A DNA stretch of 64,000 bases from Tridacna crocea (Eukaryota > Mollusca > Bivalvia > Cardiida > Cardiidae), in NCBI GenBank assembly GCA_943736015.1, contig OX031059.1, positions 52,277,159 through 52,341,158 on the forward strand, read 5' to 3'. The position numbers and the translations under genes are program-made. Within the stretch, counting starts at the first letter, position 1; each line of letters starts with the position of its first letter. Of this stretch, positions 31,902 through 43,130 are shown piece by piece. A model generated the notes under the pieces. The model was not told the origin of the DNA, searched no databases, and saw only the letters and a list, made by a program, of their open reading frames with translations.

Positions 31902-32049
31902 CAAAGTGCTCTGATCAAATGTGTATTCAAATGAAATAGTGATGGCATAGGTGAATTCAAAACCTGTTTAAGTGACATCACAAACCCAGCCTCTTTAGTT
32001 TCGAAAACAATGAGTTACATCCAGACTTCAGTCACTCAAATAATTTCCT

Positions 32050-32278
32050 TTAACCCTTTCCCAAACAAGCCCTTGTTTTTAGGTGTCTGCTGCACAAGTC
32101 TTTTGAATACGCTGTAGGAACAGGAGAAATTGCTTGTAATGAGCAATTTTTTCCTTTTTCTACAGTGTTTTCTACCCTTTTGGAGAACTTTCTTCCATTT
32201 TTATCGAATTTCAAATTGTTGTCTGCAAAATCTTTCACTTTTGAAGAGTCTAAAATTAGTCATTTGGGAAAGGGTTAA
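32050..32278 (+). repeat. TTAA-MITE, complete, variant hairpin
   Basis: TTAA at 32050-32053 and 32275-32278. The arms read tgtaggaacaggagaaattgc and gcaattttttcctttttctaca. Several changes relative to the reference occur at paired positions. Confidence 0.9.
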
Positions 32279-32610
32279 TTTTAATGTTAATAGTTCTTGT
32301 CTTATATCAAGTTATTGCTGTGATTAAGAGAGAAATATGGCTGGGTTAAGAACAGTTGTATTCATAGAATGTTAATATGTTTTTGTGTTTGACTATCACT
32401 CTATCAGAGAGCTCTTGTGATCCAAGTGATATTGAGAGCATCAGTACTTAATAGACAAATACTTTGAAATTGGTAAAATCATAATTATGTTATTTGGTAA
32501 AGAATTAATCTCATATTCTCAAATATTTTATAATATATTGTTGTGAAAATAAAAGAAACATCCTAAAAGAGTCTTTATTATCAGTCTGGATACTTTTCAT
32601 GCATTTATTA

Positions 32611-32842
32611 TTAATTATTCCATTATCACACAATCCCTACTTTTGATGACCCTGAGAGAGACGCCTTTAGAAAACATTGTGGGAAAAGCAGAAAATGCTG
32701 GTAAACAGCATTTCTCCTTTTCCCACAATGTTTTCTACCCTTCACAAAACAAATTTCAAATTTTCAGTTACTTTTATTATGTCGTCTGCAAATGCTTTCG
32801 ATTTGAACAAGCCTAAAATATTGTCGTTTGGTAGAGAGTTAA
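32611..32842 (+). repeat. TTAA-MITE, complete
   Basis: TTAA at 32611-32614 and 32839-32842. The hairpin is near-perfect, with the centre ggtaaac in place of ggtaacc. Confidence 0.9.
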
Positions 32843-32866
32843 TTATATTTACAGAAGAGTGATGTT

Positions 32867-33059
32867 TAACCCTTTACTAAGCAATCCTGAGTTATAACAT
32901 CCTTGAGAATTGATCGGTTGAATGAATCATGTTTTAGGCCACTTTCAACAATATTTCAGTCATATCATGGCAACAGCTCACACTACTCATGTATTTCCTG
33001 GGTTTCACCAGAACATCCTTGAGGAAGAGGCTTTTTGAAAACACTATGGGAAAAGGTAA
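32867..33059 (+). repeat. TTAA-MITE left half interrupted by a SINE 3' end
   Basis: Starts ttaaccctttactaagcaat and resumes at about 33013 with ccttgaggaagaggcttttt, gaaaacactatgggaaaagg. In between, 32935-33010 (cactttcaacaatatttcag, tcatatcatgg) resembles the bivalve SINE 3' end seen at 48358-48420. Confidence 0.55.
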
Positions 33060-33237
33060 CAGGTTCAAGGCCATAACACTCTAGATTCGAACGACTACCC
33101 CGTACAGAACCCCTCTTTTTCAATGGAAGCAAATGATGCTACTGGTAATAAATATTTAGTAATTCTGAAGATTTTGCTCTCAAGTTAAAAAATTAAAAGG
33201 CTGCTAAAAGAATAGTTCTCAACCTTTTATAAGGACT

Positions 33238-33424
33238 GTAGTGTGTCATGTTAATGTAATCACATGTAATCATAATGTAATCATGATTACAATGCAAAAG
33301 TAATTGTAATTGTAATCAATTACATTGAAAATTTGTGTAATCATAATGTAATCAGTAATCCTAAAACTTGGGAGTAATTGTAATTGTAATCGATTACATT
33401 GGTATGTAATCGACCCCAGGTCTG
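33238..33424 (+). repeat. hAT right end with subterminal repeats
   Basis: Tandem tgtaatcatgattaca and ttgtaatcgattaca motifs lead to tgtaatcgaccccaggtctg, ending at 33424. The AAAGTGAC TSD follows at 33425-33432. Confidence 0.88.
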
Positions 33425-33755
33425 AAAGTGACTGGCACATGACTAATGACGCTTAAATTCCAGACATAACAAACATGTTATTTTCCATAAACTTCTTCTT
33501 CAGTCGCTGTGTTTGAGGCATCATTTGTGTATTTCCGGTAAGTGAGTGAGCAAGTTGCTCATCTAAAAATAGACCATGGTTCCCGTCGGTGTTGACCTGG
33601 GCCGTATAAAATCTCTAATTTCTCTTGCTGTCGGATGGTTTTTGACTACTGGGGTTTTATGAATGAAAATTAAAAGGTACTGGGAGTATCAGGATGAATT
33701 TTAATATTTTTGTATAAATTTCGTCCAAAAATCTGAAGGGCCACCTTTAAGTGAA
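33425..33755 (+). repeat. Right part of dispersed repeat R
   Basis: Continues the match to the reverse complement of 42215-42530: cataacaaacatgttatttt, gactactggggttttatgaa, tctgaagggccacctttaag. With 6715-7039 it makes one R copy. The stretch 33756-35690 holds no gene; SINE 3'-end fragments lie at 35212-35260 and 35285-35320 and a (TA)n at about 35548-35562. Confidence 0.85.
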
Positions 33756-35749
33756 AGTACAAAAGCTGCAATACTTTTGACTGAGCCAATTTAAAGATTT
33801 AAATGCATATATATGTTAGATCCTGGTTGACAGCATTAAAGTCAAAATTAACTATATGAAAGGGGGAGAATAGATCACCATTTTATATTTTTCCAACATT
33901 TCAATATACTTTCACCTTAGGGCTGCAAAACCCTAGTGCTGAAAGGTAAGTTTAAAAGATTATAAAGGTGTAAGATTTATTACACAAATGCAAACCATGT
34001 AAACTCACGTTAGGAGAATGGGCCGAAATTGTAATGGGACGAAATTGTTATCGGTCGAAATTTCCAGTCACTGTAAGGACTGTTGACATTTGGGATTCGT
34101 TAAATATTCTTCTTTGACGAAGAGCAATACATTCAACTAGTTATGGCAGCAAATGGAATACAAATCATTCATATTTATATACTAATGTAGCCTTCTGAAA
34201 CGCAGGCGTAAAGCTTTTACGAACTTACAATCAATCAAAATGGCGACTGTAATCTTTATAAAGTTTATAAACAAGTTCCACTGACCTACTTCGTTTCTAA
34301 ACAATACTTAAGGAAGGACGTAATGTCCTTCACGTTTAAAACAAAAACACATTTCAAAAAAGAAAAAAATACATTGAACTTTACCTTTGCAGCCTTGGGT
34401 TTGTTCAGATCAAATTGTGTCTTGCTTGCCTTGCGTTTCACTCGCCGCCGTTTAAGCTGTGGTGTGGATGAAAGTCACGTTGCGCGTATGAATAAATTAG
34501 GTTACTAGCTATTCAACACTTCAGACATTCAAGCAATTTTTTGTTGAAAATATAAATGCCTTGTAAAATAAACGTGTAACAAGCCAATAATTTTATTGGT
34601 AATAGTATAAATGATGCGTGTTTAACGAAAGCTATTTTTTATGTGAACATGGATCCGAGTGACATATCATTCATAAAATAGTGCCCGATTGGTAATCGTA
34701 ACATCTCGGCCGATTTGATGGCTCTCAACACCTGAGTAATGCCGAATGGCTAGATTCGTCCGCATTCATATAGAAAAATATAGGATCTGTATATTAACAA
34801 ATATTAAGATTTGATAATTATTCATTGAAATGTCATAACAGTTCAAAGAAAATATCTGTTTAGTGCAATAGTTTGACTTATTTCATTTTTTATCTGAAAT
34901 TCAATCGTTTTATATGTTTAAATGCTTGAATTTCATAGAACTTTTTTTTTCGCTGGTTGAATATTGGTGTTGTTGGGTGATTTCCCAAATGCCTGAGCGT
35001 TGATATAGGAAGACCGATTACTGACGTAATCGACTTCCAAAAATGGTAGATTAAATGGTCAACAGTCGGTCAACGATTCCAACTGTTATACCAAAAAATA
35101 TGTAAGTGTTGTATTGATTATGAGAGGAGTGTGAGTTTGCAAGGGAATACGTTTTGACCGTTTTAACCTATTCAAAGACATAAGTTTCTGTTTCTATGTA
35201 TGGTGTTAAACGCCATTTCCAACATTATTTCAGTTATACCGTGACTGTCAGGGTACCTATCGTTGAATTTTGTTTGATTGTATTGTATTTACCGCCGTTT
35301 TCAGCATTATTTCAGTTAACTCCTCGCTTTCATTTCACCTATCATAGGATTCTTTTTTAGCGTATGGTTATTTACTATCTTAATCGGCTCATGGGAGGTT
35401 TTGTATAATACGTTCTACAAAAGTCATGATATTTTTTCCTTTTTCAAACATTTTAGTATTTTTATAGATGTCTAAATTTGGTGATGCGATGGTTCCTTAA
35501 TCCATTTATTGAAGGTTTATTTAGTTTATTGCTGCAAAAACAGATGTATATATATATATATTTATTACCAAGAAAAGTATATCCAATTTGATATTTGGTG
35601 CGCTTGAGTTTAAAAGTAAAATGGAGCTGTTAAAACGCACAGTTTGATCAAAATTGTTCATAATTTCATAACTGATCAAAGTTTTCATGTATCTACATTC
35701 ATAGAATAAATGTCACAAATGTGTAATTATTTCAACATCTGTGTCACAA

Positions 35750-36723
35750 AATACACTTCCGTCTCATGCTGTTTAGCAGTCTTTGAAAGAAAGCCCGTGG
35801 TATTGCCTGCCACTCTGCCACATGGTCATCAGCTTGTGGGTGGAGCATGGTTACTTCGAAGTCTACGTCCCAACTCATCCAGTACATGCTCAATGTGGTT
35901 CAAATCTGGCGAATACGGTGGCCAATCCATCCTGTTGACATTGTGTGTTGCCTAAGAAAGTCTGTAACAACTCTTGCACGATGAGGTCGGGCGTTGCCAT
36001 CTTGAAACATGGCCGCCGCACCAATATGTTGGAGCGCAGGTATGACAAAGGGCTTGATAACCTCCTGCAGATAGCGATTTCCGTTCAAGTTACCAACAAT
36101 GACATAAGGAGGAATCCGATCATTGAAGGAAAAGGCACCCCAAACCATGACACTGCCACCACCAAATGGCAAACGCTGATTGACGTTAATGTCAGCAAAT
36201 CGCTCTCCAGGACGCATGTACACCCTTTCCCTGCCGTCGCTAAATTGTAAGGCGAACCTAGACACATCAGAGAAGAGAACTGATGAGCACCGGGCACGTT
36301 GCCAGCGGACATGATGTGTGCACCAGTCTCGTCTGGTTGCTCGGAGACGTTGAAGAAGGGGCGGACGAACTACTGGTCGACGTGGCCGATAGTTGTTAGC
36401 CCGGTGTCGGTTTCTACAGTCTTGTCGGATATTAAGGTGACTGTGGTTGTCCGTAAGTGGTCACGGAACTGTCTGGCAGTAACTCTACGTTGACGAAGTG
36501 TCCAGTTTGTGAGGTACCGGTCTTCTCGCTGGGTGGTTGATTGGGGTCTTCCAAAACGTGGTCGATTGGTGACGTTTCCCGTGTCCAGAAACCTTATCCA
36601 GAGCCTGCCAATGACGCTTTGGCTAACATTTAGCCTCTGTGCAACATTTCGTTGCGTTGAACCATCCTGTAGCCAAGCAATGACTCGCCCTGGATCCTCA
36701 GTACTCAATTGTCGTCGTGCCAT
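35750..36723 (-). pseudogene. Tc1-like transposase, frameshifted
   Basis: From ATG 36723 the frame encodes the paired-type helix-turn-helix region (STQRNVAQRLNVSQSVIGRLW) and the GRP-rich linker (NRPRFGRPQSTT). It shifts near 36370, where the family sequence continues in other frames. The core reappears at 36265-35940 with FSDGRERVYMRPGERFADIN, a region with VMVWGAF, and QDGNARPHRARV (second Asp). A further shift at about 35940 precedes WPPYSPDLNHIEHVLDELG, which holds the third acidic residue. At least three frame breaks make it dead. No clear TIR pair was found. It is the only mariner/Tc1 remnant apart from the pogo element. Confidence 0.88.
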
Positions 36724-37839
36724 AGCCGCTTTTCAAGTGACCATAACATGCTTACCCATCGTAGTTTTATAGTGAAATTTACGTATTCTCAACATCAGAC
36801 ACCCGTGCAGCACGTGCAATTGTTGGAATGCATGACATTCACATACAGCGTGCACAGTTGAACACAATTCTTCAAGGTGAAATTCCTATGCATTAGTTCA
36901 CTTTTTGCAATAGTATCATGTGCAGACAGTCGAAAGCAGACTAACTTGAATTAGTTTTTCATGTTTTTCAAATGTGTTTCCACCATATTTCATGAATGTG
37001 GTAGATATTTATTATCTTAAGTGAAATTTACAGCCCCTCTCAGAAATGATGTTGAAATATCGTTTGACCCTTAACTTGTTTTGAGTAGTATAAAATGTAG
37101 ACCATTAATTTTGTTCCTACTTGTTGGTGTTTCATTGTTTTTTATAACAGTATTATAAACGTGTTTGTTTATGTCGTTTTTTAGTTATTATATGAAAAAA
37201 AAAACTGTTAACTGAAGGATTATGACATTCATTCAAAATGGTGTATGTAACTGGAATTGGAATATCCTGCTGTGAAAAGAAAGCTTTAATTGAATTTACA
37301 ATACTATAATAGTTTGAAAATTAATCCATTCATGGTAACGGTTTTGATTACAATGGTTAAAAAGTAAGATTGATGACATAATACTTTTCCTTTTATTTTG
37401 TCAATTTGAGCGAGTAAACAAGCATATCCACCCACCCATTCACCCATGCACACACACACATACCCCGCACATTCTTTCATCAAATACAAAAAAAGCTTTG
37501 TTGGCACCACTTGTGTATTATTTTAGCACATCAATTACAAATTACAGTTTTAAATTTGAAATTCTTGAAAGGGGAAATTGTAGAAATAGAAAAGATTTTG
37601 AAATTTTTAACATAATGAAACATAACGATATTGTAAACAACATGTACTAATAACAAAATATTTACTAACATTGATATGTATGGTAAAAAAAAAAATACCT
37701 GCTAAAACTCACAATGAAACCTCTATGTTGTTCTGAAACGGTAGCGTTCAACAGCACACCTTCTTGTCAATTCGTTGTCCACTTTCAATTGATTACAATA
37801 CCTTACTTGTAGTTGTTATAATAATAATTTTGTAATTTT
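36724..37839. other. Stretch without recognised features
   Basis: No supported gene or repeat. It contains a short (CA)n-type run near 37445-37460 and A-rich tracts. Confidence 0.4.
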
Positions 37840-38306
37840 TAGGCCCCATGCATCGTCAGTTTGGTCATTATATTATTGTAATGATACAGTTAATACGGTA
37901 GATTACGTCTTTACAAAACAGTCGTCATTCCCTCTCTTTTCACCTTTTGCCATAAGCAATTTAATGAATACAGTGACCACGCACCGTTGCATTTTCATCT
38001 GATATTTTAAAACATTGCAGAAAGTAACCAAAATTGTAATCAGATATTCGAGCGGGTTGAATGGGATGGAGAAGAAAGGAGCGATTCAGATCAGGTTTGA
38101 TAGCCTGCCTTCCGATTCTTAGTAGAATTTTAACCGAAAATGCACAGGATGTAGATCATTTAGTATCTTCATTTTCCTCTATCATTTCGGACATAGCAGA
38201 TCCGTTATTTTCGAAAGCATCTCGTTTTATTTACGTCTTTGAATATAAATACCATATGGAAGAGAAGAAATGGTTTGGCCAGCAATGTAGAGAACACACA
38301 CAGTAA
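37840..38306 (+). pseudogene. LINE ORF2 remnant, end of the endonuclease
   Basis: Reading across frames gives VDYVFTKQSSFPLF and, after a shift, EYSDHAPLHFH, the SDH motif at the end of LINE endonucleases. A linker then ends in WFGQQCREHTQ, matching the WFGPQCHQARD of the LINE at 7.5-15.7 kb. No reverse transcriptase follows. It is a short, decayed fragment of the same broad LINE type. Confidence 0.7.
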
Positions 38307-39442
38307 ATATCTATCTGTATTGCACACGGTTAAGAAACTTCATATTAGACATTTATGAATGGAGATGGATGTGGAGATGGACAACGGAATACAGGTTTCA
38401 ATAAGGGGTTTTCTCAAAGGAAGTGGCCGAGATTGGCTGAATTGCCTTTAGGGATCGTAATCCTTAACTCCACTTTTATTCAGTGCTTCTGATAGAACTC
38501 AACGATCAAACGTTTAAAAAAGCATCAACATTTTCAGAAATGCTTCTAATGCCTAGTTCCCTCATTGTTTCTGGCCTTCTCATTTTCCACATAAAATTGC
38601 AACATTGTTGCTCTGTAGAAACATAGTGCTTCTGTTGTTCATGTGGTTGGAATAATTTTCCAAAATAGTTACTTTAACTGTGTTGTTTTATGTTAGTATC
38701 TCTACAGAAAGAAATGTGATAAATGCATTGATGTCTGGTCTTTATGGCACTTTCCAACGGTATTTAGGTTTGTATGTGATTGCATAATGGTCGACCCGAC
38801 GGGGAAACTTAAATAAAATTGAGATGGTTATCTGTGCAATGGATAGAACGAGTCAAAAATATGTAGACCTGCGAAAATTCAATCAAAAATAGTTTTACTT
38901 TTTTAGTTTTACCTCTGTTCCTGTAGGTCCACTCATCACAACTCGGCCGATTCCCTATACCTATATCAAGTTTGATGGCTCATATCACGCGAGGTATGCC
39001 GAATGCATGTAGGACTATACCCAGGTTGTCAAACAATACTGAAATGGTTTGGTAGACGGAAACTGGATTAAGGGTCATCAGAATGATACCAGCAATTCAC
39101 ACTGATGCACAAATTTGACAATATTTACCATTTCCGGTTGGTTGCGTATTGGTCGTGGATAAAATACGATATATCCAAACAGATTTCTAGTCAAGACCTT
39201 CTATAATGCACATTTGAGTCGGAGAGTGGGAGATAAACATTAACATGCATTTTGATTGAAGCAATATACTTCTTGTTATAGGATAAAGGTTGAAGACATA
39301 AACGCAGAACTTAAAAGTTATCAATGCATTAGTTAACTTTGGCAGCGTCAGAGACAGTTCCTGTCGTTAACTTCTCGAATCATTGGAAAAATAGTATATC
39401 GTTGTAAATCAGTATGATCGATTCGATGAAAGTTATAATGCT

Positions 39443-39891
39443 CACGGCGGGGAATCACGTGACACAACAACAACAATGACCGATATTTGAAAAAATTCCC
39501 CGACTTCAGGTAAGAAAATCTTCAATAATTCCTTTAATACATGACCGATTGGAATTTGGTTTGAAGCAGAGAAGGTGGAAGGACTCCAGGGATTTGATTG
39601 ATCTGTTAGATTTTTTAAACAACACCTGATACAAAAGTTATTGACGAGCAAACAAATTTTTTACCCTGGATAATTTGTTTGCTCGTCAATAACGTTTTTT
39701 ATCAGGTGTTGTTTAAAAAATCTAACACATCAAGCAAATCCCTGGAGTCCTTCCGCCTTCTCTGCTTCAAACCAAATTCCAATCGGTCATGTATTAAAGG
39801 AATTATTGAAGATTTTCTTACCTGAAGTCTGGGGATTTTTTCAAATATCGGTCATTGTTGTTGTTGTTGTGTCACGTGATTCCCCGCCTTG
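39443..39891. mobile_element. 449-bp near-perfect palindromic element with 5-bp TSD
   Basis: The two halves are almost exact inverses around 39667: CACGGCGGGGAATCACGTGA..caaacaaattt / aatttgtttg..TCACGTGATTCCCCGCCTTG. ATGCT flanks both ends (39438-39442 and 39892-39896). Each arm contains a donor-like ttcag|gtaagaaaat and acaacaacaacaatgaccg. The right arm is a few bases longer. No protein is encoded. Confidence 0.88.
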
Positions 39892-40483
39892 ATGCTATTA
39901 GCTTGATTATCATGTTTTCTTGGCTTGGCTATAGTCGCTTGATTTTTAGTGGAAATACAAAGTCGACCAAGAGGTATAACTGTTTCAAAAATACTTTCAT
40001 GGTTATCTGCCCTTGTTGTATCGGTTCCCCATGTGACAGTGAACAAGCTGTCCAAGCTTCAGGTGACTAACTTCCGTCATGACAAGAGATATTATAAAAT
40101 GTCAGTTTTTGATAATGTCAAAGTTTTACCCAATGAAAACGCAGACGATGTCGCAGACGACACCTGGGCATCAAGAATACCTCGATGTTTTCTTCATAAA
40201 CAATCGAGCTAAAAATGATTATTGTAAAAGATTTCAATAAAAGTTTTAAGACGGCCTTAACGATCATTTTGATAAATGTAACCCGTCATGCATAATGATT
40301 TTGATACATGTGACCCGTCATGCAAAAAGAGTCCATCATTGAATCCGTAAATCAAATAATTGATGAACAGATTGAAGCCAGTTCAGGTTGATCCGGGTAG
40401 ATATGTTTAAACAACTATTTAGTAAGGTTGAATTTTCTCTTAAGTTTTAACGTGTAGAACATCTTTCAAAAGCATTAAGTTTT

Positions 40484-40526
40484 GACCCTGGTCAGACTGT
40501 GTATTCGGCGTAGTCTGACCAGGGTC
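40484..40526. repeat. Isolated perfect hairpin
   Basis: The stem GACCCTGGTCAGACT (40484-40498) pairs exactly with AGTCTGACCAGGGTC (40512-40526) across a 13-nt loop. Function unknown. Confidence 0.8.
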
Positions 40527-40644
40527 GATATTTTTTGCAGTTCTCAGATGGTTCCTTTATGCGTGACGCGTCACAAATGAATCTGTTGAGACAATCCCCG
40601 AGTTTTCTCTGCTTTCTGTTCTCCATCTCCATATCCGTCTCCAT

Positions 40645-41480
40645 TCATAAATGCCTATTCAGAGCTAAAGGCACTGACTAGAAAATGTTGTGTTGGTTTT
40701 CCGATTTTGAAGATGTCGGCTGAAAACCAAACAACCTAATAACAGGTAAGTTTGTCCTTAATTGTAATCTAGTGTTCTTATGTCCTTGAAATTCCAAAAA
40801 AGAATGTTATGCGATGCCCTGGTCTTTCAACGTGTTTCTGCACTGTGGAAAATTGTAATAAGTACTAGTATATGTTGTAAAGCATTTGTGGCGTGGATTG
40901 ACCTTAGGTAAAATAAAACGTCATGGACCTAATTTCAGTCTATTTTTGCCATGTAATTGGCAATTAAAAGAGAGGCTTGCTGTACCAAAAGCTTGAATTC
41001 ATGTCTTGAAACGTCTCATTTACTGTCGGTAAAGAATTGTAAAGAAATAGCGCATAAATGGTGAAAATAAAGAAGGGCTCCGATTATGTGGGCCGGCTCT
41101 GAGTATGTAAGTCGTCACTGATTGATGAAGGCTTATTTAAAAAATTCAGTTTCCTATTATAGATTACTCAGGAAGTGTGTTTTATTTTTTCCTTAACACC
41201 TTTCAGTTCAAATTATAGCCCTATTTTTGGATGGATCATTACCGAATTTGTGATAGTACAAAGGACCGGTATTGTCACGATTGAAAAATCGTGTCGACAA
41301 TTAGTCTATCTAAATTTTGAAAATACTATTGTGTACCTTTTGATTAACGGAATTGTCTATAAATGTATAAAGCATTTGTCATGCTTTTGTGGTAAGTGCA
41401 GCCCACAAACAAGCAAAAAGAAAAAAAAAGAAAGATGTTTGGCATCTTTGGAAGACTATCTGGTCTTGAAACAGTCATTA
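40645..41480 (+). repeat. Left part of a second copy of element X
   Basis: tgttgtgttggttttccgat, gaagatgtcggctgaaaacc, the ctttcaacgtgtttctgcac region, and aataaagaagggctccgatt match 9480-9920 in order and orientation. The inner match runs to the region of 10250. The satellite array and right end are absent. Confidence 0.85.
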
Positions 41481-41684
41481 AAAAGTTAAATGGAAAATGA
41501 ACCAACCGTAGCAGAGATGATGAATTGAGAATAAAAAAATGTTACAAAACGTTAGAAATAGAATTGATGTATTTGCAGTGCACGCCTCAGGGTATATGTG
41601 TGAACAGTCTTGACTCTTTTTGATACTTTACACTACACAAAAGTATGTCAGGGGGGTGGGGTATATACAAGTCTTTTACAAAGA

Positions 41685-41856
41685 TATAGAGGATATTTGT
41701 TTTTTTCTATGTAAGATCGAAATTTATTTCATCGAGTGGATACCATCGGTAATATTTTCACGAGTGGCGCAGCCACGAGTGAAAATATTACCGATGGTGT
41801 TCACGAGATGAAATAAATTTCGATCTTACATAGAAAAAAACCCCAAATATTCTATT
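41685..41856. repeat. ~170-bp palindrome
   Basis: Arms tctatgtaagatcgaaattt, atttcatcgagtg, taatattttcacgagtgg pair with the inverse copy to about 41850 around gcgcagcc at 41767-41774. Likely a hairpin MITE; no TSD resolved. Confidence 0.8.
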
Positions 41857-42214
41857 TATTTTATGCTTTTAACCCTTTCTGGGAGAAGCTTTATCAAAAT
41901 TCAGTACAGTTCTTTTCCCTTATTCCCCGTGGCGTACCCCTCCCGCATAGCAACGTTACGTCAAGCGCGTGAAATGTAAGGTATATGACGTCATATTTCC
42001 CATCTAGTTGTTAGGCACGCGCAATTTACCTAGGCAACAAGAACGTGAAAATCGGTATTTTCACTGGTGGTACCAGTGTAAGATTGAAAAATATTTCACT
42101 GCTATTTATCGATATCCTACCGGAAAGCATGAAATAAAAAGAATACCACAAGAACGTCAACACTAAAAGATATTCATAGATCCCTGATTCTGATACTACT
42201 TACTCAGATCTTTT

Positions 42215-42630
42215 AAAGGTGGTCCTTCAGATTTTGGGACGAAAATTTTACAAAAATACAGAAAAATTATCCTTGTACTACCAAAGCCTTACAATTTTCA
42301 TTCATAAAACTCCAGTAGTCTAAAACCATTCGACAACTAGATAAATTAGATATTTACTACAGCCCAGGTCGAAATTGAAGGGAAACACTGTGTATTTTTA
42401 CTTGAGCAAATCGCTCATTTACATACCAGAAATATACAGACGAAGCTTCAAACATAGCATCCAAAGTTCTAGACATTACGAAAAATGATTACATGTTTGT
42501 TATGTTATGGAATTTAATAGTCATTGGTCACGTGCAAGTAACATAACATTTCCACAATGCTTTTTTGACTTTGGCGGGAAATCTAAAAATAGCTGTAGAG
42601 GCTACGTAGCCTTTTAAGGGAATACCACAA
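42215..42630 (-). repeat. Unoccupied copy of repeat R (empty site for the hAT and a MITE)
   Basis: On the minus strand it reads ggctacgtagcctctacagc, ..gcattgtggaaatgttatgt, tacttgcacgtgaccaatga, ..gactactggagttttatgaa, continuous through both points where the 6.7/33.4-kb copy is interrupted. It is diverged from the occupied copy but collinear with it. Confidence 0.85.
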
Positions 42631-42988
42631 TTTTTTTGAATTTCATGATTCTTAATTACTGATGATTTGTATTGTTTTTTCATATAAATTTCAGTGATAT
42701 ATATATTTTTTAATTTGATGTGATGTGAAAATTCTAAATACCCACCTTTAATGTTTAAATAGCCAGATGCGTATTAGATCAGAAATTCTAACATGGCACG
42801 CGACTTTGGCTCTATAAACACAGTTAAAGGAAAACATGGTAAAATCTGCGACAATCCATGTAGATCATCCTATATCGAGTGACGTCATTCAATGAGTGAG
42901 TTATTCAATGGAACATAATCCTCATCTGCATTTTTACTCTAACTTTGAACTTGTTTTCATTTCACTAAGAACTGGCCATGTTAGAATC

Positions 42989-43130
42989 GAAATAATCTTC
43001 TTTCTATCGTGGTATATCGTTCAATAAACCACGTTGTGAGTTATGAGGCGCAATGAATAATTTATTGCGCCGCATAACTCACAACTGTGGTTTATTGAAC
43101 GATATACCACGATAGAAAGAAGATTATTTC
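42989..43130. repeat. 142-bp near-perfect palindrome
   Basis: GAAATAATCTTCTTTCTATC at the left end pairs with GATAGAAAGAAGATTATTTC at the right end, and the match continues inward (cgttcaataaaccac, gtgagttatg) to a centre at 43060. Likely a hairpin MITE. From 43131 to 44569 I see no gene; 43422-43433 is a C run. Confidence 0.85.

Larger units (their letters stand above)
7040..33424 (+). mobile_element. 26.4-kb composite hAT transposon with nested insertions
   Basis: The left end starts CAGACCTGCGGTC at 7040. The right end finishes GACCCCAGGTCTG at 33424, its imperfect inverse. The 8 bases before the left end (7032-7039) and after the right end (33425-33432) are both AAAGTGAC, the 8-bp TSD length of hAT elements. 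Both ends carry TGTAATCGATTACA subterminal repeats. Removing the element and one TSD joins two pieces of repeat R that align with its unbroken copy near 42530. The element holds its own transposase gene (27738-31901). The rest of its length is mostly later insertions: the LINE at about 7550-15735, a foldback element, a pogo element, a 3.96-kb inverted-repeat element and about 15 TTAA-MITEs. Confidence 0.88.
38332..40665. repeat. Short inverted repeats 2.3 kb apart
   Basis: catttatgaatggagatgga, then tgtggagatgg at about 38355-38385, recurs inverted at about 40618-40655 (ccatctccatatccgtctcc, attcataaatg). The outer sequence aaacttcatatt also resembles the terminus of element X. This could be the shell of an old X-related element. 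Apart from the palindrome below, the interior has no supported gene. Confidence 0.4.

Noticed and set aside
37304..37510. Small Cys-rich frame near 37.4 kb
   Set aside because: Created by a (CA)n-like run; no signal peptide pattern or homology that I can defend.
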